Origin: Symsagittifera roscoffensis
Taxonomy: Eukaryota; Xenacoelomorpha; Acoela; Convolutidae
Assembly (NCBI RefSeq): GCF_963678635.1
Contig: NC_087063.1
Span: 37,712,759 to 37,776,758, forward strand
DNA length: 64,000 nucleotides
Direction of reading: 5' to 3'
Under the pieces are notes generated by a model. It was not told the origin of the DNA. It saw only the letters and a list, made by a program, of their open reading frames with translations, and ran no database searches. The position numbers and the translations under genes are program-made. Positions 23,213 through 31,799 of the stretch are shown piece after piece (positions within the stretch are counted from its first letter, which is position 1; each line of letters starts with the position of its first letter).

Positions 23213-23620
23213 TGAGTTAGGACCGAAGTGTAACTCATAGAGTAATTTCGGATAGGGTACACCGTCTGCTCGTCACGCTATCTTATTTTCGGCCGGATAG
23301 ATTCGTGCAACTTCTTAGTCTAATACCGATCCTAATCTTACTCTTATACTATCTAGTCTCAGGTTGTTTAACTAGTCTCTGCTAGGCTCAATAGATCTAG
23401 GGTATACTGGTTTATTGCGGCTGCTGAAGTGCTCGGGAGAGTCCAACTAATTTCTAAGTTAAATTCAAATCTCTCTGGTGCTGAAATTACAAGTAACTTC
23501 AGCACTTACAAATAAGTGGGTTGTTAGTTAGATGGATCATGATTGGTTAATATTAAATACTTTACATTGGTAAAACATTTAATTTATCCAATCATAAAAT
23601 GTAGTTTAGATCAGGTTCCA
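23213..23620 (-). repeat. 3' LTR of the large element
   Basis: 408 bp, identical by eye to 41,719-42,126. It contains a strong stem: GTGCTGAAATTA at 23,478 pairs with TAACTTCAGCAC at 23,494 around CAAG, with one mismatch. A comparable stem is kept in the diverged LTRs at 14.3 kb and 47.7 kb. Confidence 0.95.
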
Positions 23621-23640
23621 CCCATCCGGGTTTTACAGAG
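23621..23640 (-). promoter_or_regulatory. Putative polypurine tract region
   Basis: In element sense CTCTGTAAAACCCGGATGGG directly precedes the 3' LTR. The decayed copy keeps CTCTCTAAACCCCGGATGGG at the same place (62,966-62,985), so this 20-bp border is conserved. It is a poor purine tract, and GGATGGG may be the functional part that primes plus-strand DNA. Confidence 0.55.
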
Positions 23641-25239
23641 TTTTTTAGAATAGTTCTTCTGCAATTCGAAGGATGGATGATGGACGTTTGTTTTTGGCGA
23701 ACATCATAATTTTCTTCCGTTTCCTCTTTTGTTAGGGAAGTTCCAGGAAGCTGGAGTTAGAGACATAAGACGTTGTGTCTTCTAGTGACAACGACTACGT
23801 CTTTGCAACAAACTCAAATCTGATTTCAGAATGGTTTGCTATGTCAGGTTTTTCTGTTCTGCGTGGAGAACTTCTTTTGTGTATGATCTAGTTTGGGAAT
23901 GGCGTGGAGATTGTGCGTGGAGGGGATGCCTGGTTACTCGGATCTGTACGTATACTTGAACATCGAGGTGGTCATTGGTCTGGTTCAATGAAGTCCTTTT
24001 CTGCGAGGTCAAGTCGTACTCTAAATCCTTTGAGTTGTGATTGTGAGCGGCATATCGATTGTAGTTGGTCATTCTCTCTCGAGTGTAGTGGGGTCGTCTT
24101 GTCTTTTGATGTTCGTCCTTGGTGTTGTATTCTGATCTATGTATTGCATCATGTGATTTTACATTTTATAAAACTTTTATTAGTTTAATATTTTTTAATA
24201 ATGATTTTAGTTAGTTGTTTTCACAAAAGCTTTTTGTTTTAGTTCGGTTATTTTGAAGAGTTACTCACACTTGAGTAGCTCTTATTAAAAATAGTGGTGT
24301 GGTCACAAAGCGTGGATGTAGCGCGGTGGGTTAGGCCGGCTATAGAGCATGCTCAGGACGTCCTTCCTGGTGGGTTAGGCCAGGAGTGGGAGTATGATTT
24401 CATGCGGTTTTTGTGAGGGGTCCTGTTATGTGACAACGTTTTATGTTGAGTTTGTTGTGGTCTTACTTATGTTTTGTTGGTTGTGTCCTTTTTTCAAAAA
24501 TCAAATTGTTTGTGGTATGGGTTTGTCTTTCGACTTTTTTGTGTTTTATTATTTCTTTCTTAGACTTTATAATAGTCTTCAAAAGAATAAATTATCCAGT
24601 TTTAAACTGGGTTAATCCGGTTTGGGTACCGTTGGTTTCTTTTTCTAAGTCATGCTGTTATTCTATGATTTGTGGTATTTAGTAAGCTGCGTTGGTTAGT
24701 TTTGTTTAGTATATGATTCCTTTCCAACCGGGTTAAAGGAAAGTTTGAAACATGTTATTATATGTTAGAGTTGTTGAGTGTGAAAACTTGAAACTGAAAT
24801 TCATTATTTTAAACAATTCTTCGTGGGCGAGCTGTGCAAGTGTGGATAGAATTTCTGTGCGAATGAATGAAAATATCAAAAGGTTAGTACTGCATTTGCA
24901 TTTATTTAATGTACTACATAGAATTTAGAAATTTACTGCTAGTCATGGGGGAATATTAAGATACAAATTTTCATCATAATTAGATTTACTGCTTGTGGGG
25001 GAAAATTTTAGAAATGAATTTACTGCATTGGTATTAAATTTATAAATCTATAAGTGTAAGAGATTAATAGAATTTTTGAAATTTGTTTGATGAAATTTGC
25101 GATTTTTATTTGTCTTTTGTGGTTTTTGTAGGTGATCGTCGGATGAAGGCTAAAAATCTAAAGAAAACATGAATAAAGTATGGTGAGTTTTTTAATATTT
25201 TAATTAGTTAGTAATATTCATTTAATTCATACTTACCTG
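23641..25239 (-). other. 3' untranslated region of the large element
   Basis: About 1.6 kb lie between the last ORF and the LTR border. No conserved ORF is seen. The 77-codon minus-strand frame at 23,839-24,072 is unsupported. Segment 24,230-24,650 is conserved in the decayed copy (60,545-60,980 and an inverted duplicate at 61,190-61,560). It includes TTAGGCCAG...GAGCATGCTCAG...CCGGCT, so this part of the 3' UTR is probably functional RNA. Confidence 0.6.
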
Positions 25240-27045
25240 TTAGTCGTCGGGGAAAAAACCGTGGGGGAAGATGTCGTGAATTAGTTCTGAAGTTGTTAGT
25301 AGTTTAGCTAAGATGCGGATGATATTTTTAGTCTGAAGCAGTGGCCAAAGCAATTGAAGTGCCTTAATAGTGGTTAGTTCTTCAGTGCCAACTGCAAACT
25401 CATAAGGTGTGTTTTGGATTAGATTATATAATTTGTGATTGAATTTAGTGTTGTGGATGAATTCTAAAATTGGGATTTCTATAGGTTGTACAAACTCGTG
25501 CGGGATAAGGAAGGGTCGGGATTCTTCGGCGTTGAAGGTCTTGGTGATGGGACAGAAGATGTACATTTGGGTTATGGGGTCATAATTACGAAGAATACCA
25601 TGGAGGTTAGTGTCTTTAATACAATATGTGAAATTTAGGAAAAATGGTGAAGTGTATTTGGAATTAATGAATTGAAAACGATGGTGTGGTTGTCTAGAAG
25701 GTGTGTGTAGATCAAAGTGATTTTGGATGAAGCGATAATAACTATATGTGTGGGTTTGTTTAGTGCGCAACATAATATCGTGTGAGCAGTGTAAATCTCT
25801 TTCGTGTGGTGCAAGAAAATGAAAGGTTAGTGAAAATATTTGGAAGCGTTCTTTAAAACTTTCGTATGCTTGTGTGTCTGTTAGTGCTTCTGAAATAATG
25901 TGATCAAACTTTCGGTCGAAGATGTTTAGTGTGAATGTATATGGTGTCTTGATGAAAAATTTCTCGGTAATTTGTGGATTAGCGAAGCGATCGTCGTCTA
26001 AGAATTGATCTTGGTTAGCTCTGATGATGTTATGATCATAGTATTCGAGTGTATATTCGTTAGCTCTAGGTGCAGTGTGTGTTTTTAGTGATTTTTTATA
26101 TCCAACGTAAGTAAATTGTCTAGGTGTTAGTGGTGTAGTGAGTCGATATAGCATGTCCGTATTTCGTTCTATATCAATGTGAGTGTTAGATAAAGGTAAG
26201 CAAAGAGGGTTAGTAAAATGATAATATGAGGTCCAAGAGAGAGTGGGCATTAAAACGTATTCATCTACAAAGTTGCGTGTTTCGTTAGTGTCATGGGGGG
26301 TGTTTAAGGTGTATTGTGGGAATGAGGGTAAGGTGATGGCTAAAAATTCTTTTGTGTTAGTATGCTTGGGGTGGTTGATGTATTCACGGGCTGTTCCTGG
26401 TTTTGCTGGGAAAGGATGGTTGGGGAACTTTCTTTTAAAAGTGCGGTAAGCTCTATTAGTGTTGAGTGAAGATTCAGTTGATGTGGATGATGGTGCTAAT
26501 GATTCAGTATAATTTGAAGAGGGTGTAGGGGTAGGGGGGTTGGATGAATTTATTGTGGAGGAGATTTGGTTTATGGTTGGGGTATTAAGGTGGTAGGGTT
26601 GTTGTTGAAGGGTAATAAAATTATCTAGCTCTGGGGAGATTCGGGGGGTGTCTGGAGAATGAGATGATTGGTCAGAACGGTATGAGGAGTAGGTTGGGGT
26701 AACTTGGGAAGCATAAGAGGGTGTGGGAGGAATTGGGTCAGGGTTATTGGATAATATGGGTTGAAAAGGGGGTTGAGAAAAATTAGAAGAGTTATGAAAA
26801 TTATTGGATGGGGATGGTTCTGAGTCGGCAAATTCATCGGGGGTTTCAATATTCGGGTTATTGAGTTGTGAGATGGAATATAAAACTGAGATGTGTGAAT
26901 TAGTGTCGGAATTCATGCCTGATGTTACATTACTAGATGGAAAATCGGGTGGCGGAAAAGCAAAAAGTGGTATTATTGGGATTGGAGAGGTAAGATTGGT
27001 TGGGTGGGAATTTGATCGGTGTAGTGATCCAAGTTGGCGGCTCAT
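25240..27045 (-). CDS. Accessory protein, 601 aa, unknown family
   Basis: The last ORF of the element. Residues 1 to about 200 are Ser/Pro/Asn/Thr-rich and probably disordered. Residues from about 205 onward are aromatic- and His-rich with regular hydrophobic spacing, suggesting a folded domain. No signal peptide, membrane span or catalytic motif is evident. The start codon overlaps the stop of the envelope ORF as ATGA (27,042-27,045), suggesting reinitiation after envelope translation. A decayed homologue in the plus-strand copy (around 59,240-59,480: QITENFFIKS, DHIIDHAL, FNFLTSKERDINC) shows that it is an inherited gene of the family. I do not recognise a function. Confidence 0.8.
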   Translation of the reverse strand: MSRQLGSLHRSNSHPTNLTSPIPIIPLFAFPPPDFPSSNVTSGMNSDTNSHISVLYSISQLNNPNIETPDEFADSEPSPSNNFHNSSNFSQPPFQPILSNNPDPIPPTPSYASQVTPTYSSYRSDQSSHSPDTPRISPELDNFITLQQQPYHLNTPTINQISSTINSSNPPTPTPSSNYTESLAPSSTSTESSLNTNRAYRTFKRKFPNHPFPAKPGTAREYINHPKHTNTKEFLAITLPSFPQYTLNTPHDTNETRNFVDEYVLMPTLSWTSYYHFTNPLCLPLSNTHIDIERNTDMLYRLTTPLTPRQFTYVGYKKSLKTHTAPRANEYTLEYYDHNIIRANQDQFLDDDRFANPQITEKFFIKTPYTFTLNIFDRKFDHIISEALTDTQAYESFKERFQIFSLTFHFLAPHERDLHCSHDIMLRTKQTHTYSYYRFIQNHFDLHTPSRQPHHRFQFINSKYTSPFFLNFTYCIKDTNLHGILRNYDPITQMYIFCPITKTFNAEESRPFLIPHEFVQPIEIPILEFIHNTKFNHKLYNLIQNTPYEFAVGTEELTTIKALQLLWPLLQTKNIIRILAKLLTTSELIHDIFPHGFFPDD

Positions 27046-29660
27046 CGTGGGCTAAAAAAATGATTATTTTGAGACTGAAAAGCGGTGGTATGGGGTTGTT
27101 CAATAATTTGTTCATAAGTATTATCATCTTGTGACTGGTGTGTCATTATATGTTGAATGGGACTTTGTGATGTGGTGAGTCGAAAATTTGGATTATGTGT
27201 GATGGCTAAGTTGCGAAAATTTCGTGGGACTAGGGATAGTGGATGGTTACTTGGTAGGGCTGGTAATTGTGGTGCCGTTGGCGTTATGTCTACATTGTTA
27301 TGTTCTTCGTCGTATGTATTTTGTCGTGTTGTTATTTTTGTGTTATATTCTTTTATTTGTGCGTCTAAAAGAATTTTGTTTATAGATGTAGAAAAGATTC
27401 CAAAAAATCCTGCAAATAGTATGCGTGCTACACTTGCTTGTCTGTTTACTTGTGTGTGTATAGCACATGTGTTGTAGATTCCTTTTAAAAGTGAGAAAAG
27501 AAATCCAATGAAGTTAAACATTGCGTATAAAATAGTCAATTTTTCTAAGATGTAGTAGGGCCATCCTAGAAAATCGAGGATCTCATTTTTGAGTGTAACA
27601 AAGCTAAAAATGTTAATTGGTGATATATCTTGGGGACGGTATTTTTCACCGTTTAGATATATGTAATCTTTAATGTCCTTAAAATATCCGCTATAGTCTT
27701 GCGTGTAGATATCGGCAAATCCTGCGGTTTCTGCAAGTTTGCGTAAATTTTGGTCTATTGATTGTCTTTGTATAGTGTCCATTTGTGTTAATAATTCTTG
27801 GAATTGTTGTGTTCTAATGTGATGTTGAATATCTGATTTTGAATAGATTCCTATTGATTGTAAGTCTATATTTGGGTTTCGAGCAATAGCGCGAATGCTT
27901 TCTGGTGAAAATTTTTTGAGTGATTGCATTAATGTGGGATATGGTGTGAGAAGATAATATTTATTTTCATCAGGGTTTAGTTGTACTACATTGTGGCTGT
28001 TTTCTGATCCACATGGGACTGCGGTATCCCAGAAATAGGTTCTTCGTGAAAGTGTATCCACGAAATGTACTTTATTCTTATAAAAGATAGGGATTCTTTT
28101 ATAACATCGTTTATCTTCAAAAACGTATAGTGGTGATACTTTTTTAGTACAAGTATAAAACCATAAGATGTTTCCTTCATAGTCTAAAAAATTTGATCTA
28201 TTTCCAGATAATAAGTATCCTGCATAGGGTATTTTTAATACTGCTAGTGCAAGTGATTGTAATATTTGTGTTCGTTCTAATTCGCATAGGTGGTGTAGTG
28301 TTTCTAATTCGGAGAGTGACATTTCTTGAAAAATTCGGCTAATTGTATAATCTAGTTTCATATCTAAATGAATATCATAGTGGATATTACCGAAATATGT
28401 AGTGTTCATTAGTGATAATTCTTGTAAGCGTGTGCTTCTGGTGTCCTGAGGTTTTAGATGTCCACCAGGTTGTCCGTTGTTTTTTTGAAAATTAACTGGT
28501 ATATAGGATGTTCCTTCGTTTAAAGGATGACCTGTGGCATATGGGTCGATTTTTATTTTTCCAGTGGTCATGTCGAATCCTTTTTCGTATTCAACTAATA
28601 TTTCAGAGTATTGTGTTCTGTGAAGTGGATTCCTGTATTTACATGCAAGTTCTGTTTCTTGATATATTTGAAAACGTGTCAATTTGTTTTCTATATTGTC
28701 TATGTTTCTAAAATTAGAACTTAGTTTTCGTGATGGATGGACTTGTTCATATGGAATTGATTGTATAAAATATTTTTCGTGAAATTTTATCATACGAGCG
28801 TGTATTTTTGCTACTTGAAATGTTGTACATGTATCTTCGGGGAACCAAACAATTGTTGCTTGTGTTCTCGTTGTAGGGTCGCAATAACCTTGATCATTTT
28901 TACAAGGTAATCGGATTCCTTGATAGATCATTGTATTATCTGATAAATCTCGTGTTAGTTGTATTTTTTCGAGTTGTATTTTCCAATCGAAAAACATTAT
29001 TTCTTGGTATCCTTTATTTTTTGTGTCTGCTTTGCAGTTTGATGGGTCATTTATACCAATGTGTGGTATCCAATGTTTATCGTGTAGGTCATAGGTTAAT
29101 CGTCCGTGTGCGCCGTTATACGGGTATTTTTCGTCTAGTTTTATATGTCCTTGGTGTCTTTCAAGTTGTGATTGATGTACAGAGTCTGAAAAAACTTGAA
29201 AATTAACTAATTTTCTTTGGGAGTTTTTATTTTGTGTGATGTTTAGTCTTAGTAATTCATTTTTACAATCGTCGGGATTGAGATGTAAAAGACGTTCTAT
29301 ATTACTTTGATAGAATGATTCATGGTCAAGTCGGTTTTTGTTTCCATTCGAGACTTGTGAACAATGTACTTTCTTTTCGGAAAATGTTGCTGTGAATTTA
29401 TAACCTGTAACTGTTGTTGCTCGGGCTTTTGAATAGAGTGTTGCTATTACATCTGTGGTTTCTATAGCTTGTGGTTCTGTTTCACATTGTGATACTTGAT
29501 TTATTGCATATTTATGTAGTGTTTTTTGTTCATTTTCTTCACAATCGTAATGTGTTACTAGTAAATCTTGTGGTCCTGTACGAGGAGAAGGGTTTATGTT
29601 TTGATTTGAGATTACTAGAAAAGGGAGTTGGAGAAAAATTAATAATTTTAGAATATACAT
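27042..29660 (-). CDS. Envelope-like transmembrane glycoprotein, 872 aa
   Basis: The N-terminus (about residues 1-18) is a clear signal peptide (MYILKLLIFLQLPFLVIS). A long Cys-containing ectodomain with N-glycosylation sequons follows. Two hydrophobic segments lie at about residues 707-730 and 746-766, and then a polar tail of about 100 residues. The spacing of Tyr-Asp-Cys near the N-terminus, then a Cys about 20 residues on and a His-Cys-Ser after about 40 more, recalls fusion glycoproteins captured by invertebrate LTR elements. Chuvirus-type glycoproteins are the nearest I can recall, but that assignment is inference. It would mediate membrane attachment and fusion if functional. The start overlaps the upstream 377-codon frame by 13 nt. 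The stop overlaps the next start (ATGA). The decayed copy keeps only the C-terminal half. Confidence 0.85.
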   Translation of the reverse strand: MYILKLLIFLQLPFLVISNQNINPSPRTGPQDLLVTHYDCEENEQKTLHKYAINQVSQCETEPQAIETTDVIATLYSKARATTVTGYKFTATFSEKKVHCSQVSNGNKNRLDHESFYQSNIERLLHLNPDDCKNELLRLNITQNKNSQRKLVNFQVFSDSVHQSQLERHQGHIKLDEKYPYNGAHGRLTYDLHDKHWIPHIGINDPSNCKADTKNKGYQEIMFFDWKIQLEKIQLTRDLSDNTMIYQGIRLPCKNDQGYCDPTTRTQATIVWFPEDTCTTFQVAKIHARMIKFHEKYFIQSIPYEQVHPSRKLSSNFRNIDNIENKLTRFQIYQETELACKYRNPLHRTQYSEILVEYEKGFDMTTGKIKIDPYATGHPLNEGTSYIPVNFQKNNGQPGGHLKPQDTRSTRLQELSLMNTTYFGNIHYDIHLDMKLDYTISRIFQEMSLSELETLHHLCELERTQILQSLALAVLKIPYAGYLLSGNRSNFLDYEGNILWFYTCTKKVSPLYVFEDKRCYKRIPIFYKNKVHFVDTLSRRTYFWDTAVPCGSENSHNVVQLNPDENKYYLLTPYPTLMQSLKKFSPESIRAIARNPNIDLQSIGIYSKSDIQHHIRTQQFQELLTQMDTIQRQSIDQNLRKLAETAGFADIYTQDYSGYFKDIKDYIYLNGEKYRPQDISPINIFSFVTLKNEILDFLGWPYYILEKLTILYAMFNFIGFLFSLLKGIYNTCAIHTQVNRQASVARILFAGFFGIFSTSINKILLDAQIKEYNTKITTRQNTYDEEHNNVDITPTAPQLPALPSNHPLSLVPRNFRNLAITHNPNFRLTTSQSPIQHIMTHQSQDDNTYEQIIEQPHTTAFQSQNNHFFSPR

Positions 29661-30781
29661 GTGTATGATAATCCTGAGTATGGATTATAAAATGTAATGT
29701 AGCCAATTGTGTTTTTGGTATATCTGTCGTATTTGTATATTACTTCAGTAGTTATAAACGGTGGTGGTAGTGATTGAGCTGTTATGTTAGGTGGATTTAA
29801 TGGGTAGGGATGTTGGGTAATATTATTTAACTTAACTGTGATTTCAAACTTTAATTGTAAACTGTTTTGTTGGAGTATTTGAATATTGTGATCACGGATA
29901 TCGTTGTGAATATCTTGGCGATATTGTAATCTATTAAGTGCCCAGTTATGAAGGCGGTTACTTTCTTGATGTTGTCCAAATAGTGGTGGAGGTGCTGTAA
30001 ATGTATTCCAATCTAGTCTTAAAGGAATATTTATTGATGATTGTTCTCGATATCTGGCGTCGAGATTATTTGGAAAGTTTAAGTTAAAGGGTGGTGGTGA
30101 AAACTGGCTTATTGATGGTGTTGATGGTAGTGATAATGTTTCTGGTAGTGATGAGGATGTTGTTGTATCCGTAGAAATATCTATGGGGTCATTGACTAAA
30201 TTTGGTTCACCTTGTGTAAATGAATGTGTAGTCCAATATGGTAGTCGCGATGCCTGGTTTGGGGGGTTAAAGGGATTTTCACGTATTTGTTCAGATGTTG
30301 GTGTTGAACCTAAGTAATCTGATGGTAGGCTTGAGGTGCTACGTTGTGAAAGAAGCGTAGGGGTTTCTGGTAATATACCAATGGGATTTTCTGGAGTGTT
30401 TTGTGATGGGGATTGAGGTATATCAAAATGAACTCGGGGAGTTTGAAGATTTCTGTTTCGTCGAGGATGTATAATTTGTCTATTTATTTCGACTGTATTT
30501 TGATTTTGACTAGAATTTCTTATTCTACTTAGTTCTTGTGGTAGTGTTGGGTATAGGTTATATGTTGGTTCGCTTAAAGGTGCTTGTCGTTGGACTGGTT
30601 CTAGTGATTCTGATAAACGAGTATGTCGTTCTTCAAAAGTGTATGGATTGTCTTGAAAAGAAATTCGTGTAGATGTTTGAGGATTTTGAGTAATTGAAGG
30701 TGGTGTTTGGTTATCTTGGGATGATGTCGGTGAAGACTGATTCTGTGACTGTTGGGTAGCAATTTTTGATGGTTTTTTGAA
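29648..30781 (-). CDS. 377-codon open frame without any ATG (accessory)
   Basis: The frame is open from just after tandem stops TAATAA (30,782-30,787) to TAA at 29,648 and contains no Met codon. The product would be Ser/Pro/Asn/Gln-rich with conserved islands (DNPYTFEERHTRLSESLEP, SSSLPETLSLPSTPS, INIPLRLDWNTFTAPPPLFG). It has a more ordered C-terminus and no signal peptide or membrane span. All three islands are recognisable in the decayed copy (56.6-57.3 kb), so the frame is under selection in the family. There an ATG exists at 56,482 in frame. Here translation must start at a non-AUG codon, by splicing or after the preceding stop (30,790), or this copy has lost its start. Confidence 0.75.
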   Translation of the reverse strand, partial: FKKPSKIATQQSQNQSSPTSSQDNQTPPSITQNPQTSTRISFQDNPYTFEERHTRLSESLEPVQRQAPLSEPTYNLYPTLPQELSRIRNSSQNQNTVEINRQIIHPRRNRNLQTPRVHFDIPQSPSQNTPENPIGILPETPTLLSQRSTSSLPSDYLGSTPTSEQIRENPFNPPNQASRLPYWTTHSFTQGEPNLVNDPIDISTDTTTSSSLPETLSLPSTPSISQFSPPPFNLNFPNNLDARYREQSSINIPLRLDWNTFTAPPPLFGQHQESNRLHNWALNRLQYRQDIHNDIRDHNIQILQQNSLQLKFEITVKLNNITQHPYPLNPPNITAQSLPPPFITTEVIYKYDRYTKNTIGYITFYNPYSGLSYTCIF

Positions 30782-30789
30782 TTATTACT

Positions 30790-30978
30790 TTAGTGAGAAA
30801 TTTTGTGTTTATTATAATATTCTTCCAAAAAAAGAATTAGAAGGACTGTTGCTAGGGCAAATGTGAGGATTGCTTTCTTTATACATTTACAGATAGTCAA
30901 AATGAGGGATGAAAAAAATGTTATGAAAATTACAAACAATAAAAAAATATCGGTTCTACTGAAAATTGTTCGTATCAT
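30790..30978 (-). CDS. Small membrane protein, 62 aa
   Basis: Mostly hydrophobic, with two likely spans (FLLFVIFITFFSSLILTICK, then ILTFALATVLLILFLEEYY) separated by Lys-Lys and ending in a polar tail. The start overlaps the stop of the 76-aa ORF as ATGA. It ends 9 nt before the open 377-codon frame. A homologue persists in the decayed copy (56,390-56,470, AFIAFVLAITLIIKIVEENY). Size and topology resemble viroporin-like proteins, but no function can be assigned. Confidence 0.65.
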   Translation of the reverse strand: MIRTIFSRTDIFLLFVIFITFFSSLILTICKCIKKAILTFALATVLLILFLEEYYNKHKISH

Positions 30979-31205
30979 TTAGACAAGTTGTTAAAATCGT
31001 ACCTGTGGATATATTCAAGGGTTTTGGAAAGTTGGAGGAATAGTTCGAGAATAGTGTAGAAAATTAAAAAAATGTTACAAAAAATGATTAGGATTATTAG
31101 AAAAGATTCAAGTATATCAAAAAGAAATATTATAAAGGCTTCAAGTATTGAAAAAAAATGTTTAAAATTTATAAGTATTTGAGCAACTGTTTGAGAGAAG
31201 AGCAT
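30975..31205 (-). CDS. Small membrane protein, 76 aa
   Basis: Starts MLFSQTVAQILINFKHFFSI, with long Ile/Leu/Phe-rich segments that could form one or two membrane spans, and a polar C-terminus. The start directly follows the stop of an upstream frame (TAAATG at 31,203-31,208). The stop overlaps the next start (ATGA). The decayed copy keeps the start region (ATGCTCTTCTTTC near 55,784). No family is recognised. Confidence 0.6.
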   Translation of the reverse strand: MLFSQTVAQILINFKHFFSILEAFIIFLFDILESFLIILIIFCNIFLIFYTILELFLQLSKTLEYIHRYDFNNLSK

Positions 31206-31358
31206 TTAAGAAATGATCTCTTGGTCGAATATTTTTTGCTGTTTGAGGCGATTTTCTAGTGTGGTCGAATTATTTATTAGTTTTTTGACAAGTGGGTTGA
31301 GTTTTGTAAAAAATTGTTGGGGGCAATTTTCATGGTGACTGGGAGGTCGTCTTTTTCT
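31206..31358 (-). CDS. Short ATG-less frame before the membrane-protein cistrons
   Basis: Fifty codons are open between TAA at 31,359 and TAA at 31,206, with no Met. It reads KRRPPSHHENCPQQFFTKL then amphipathic LVKKLINNSTTLENRLKQQK. It may be the 3' exon part of a spliced product. An AG (GAAAAAG) at its upstream edge could serve as a splice acceptor for a subgenomic RNA. Support comes only from the exact TAAATG junction with the next ORF. Confidence 0.3.
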   Translation of the reverse strand, partial: RKRRPPSHHENCPQQFFTKLNPLVKKLINNSTTLENRLKQQKIFDQEIIS

Positions 31359-31361
31359 TTA

Positions 31362-31799
31362 TTTTTGTTTGTCAAATGATCCGGGGTATGGTGAGATTTT
31401 TATACTTTAGGCTAATTAAAATCTTCATTTTGTTACTTTAGGCTAAGTTATCAAATTTGTTTTGGGGGTATTCGTGGTCTGAGTTGGGGAAATATTGTTG
31501 ATCTTTGGGTTATTAGATAAGGGAGGGGTACGGTATTATGGTGATATTTATTTTAGTTGTCAAGTTGGAGTGATTTGCTTATTTTTGACCTGGAGGTTGT
31601 AAAGTTATAGTTAGAGATGTGCCTGGAGTTCTAGATTATTCGTCTAATTGATCTTAGTTAGAGAAAGTGGCGGATTGGATGAATCCTATTGGTCTATTTT
31701 GAACTAGGATTATTGCGTACTTGTGAGCATGTTATTTTGAAAAATTGAAATGAAAAATGTTACGGAGGTTTCAAGATTGTGAAGTATGAAATCTTAAAA
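31362..31799 (-). other. Gap between gag-pol and the accessory cistrons
   Basis: About 440 bp without a convincing frame. It is a plausible place for a splice acceptor that would create an envelope/accessory RNA. Confidence 0.4.
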
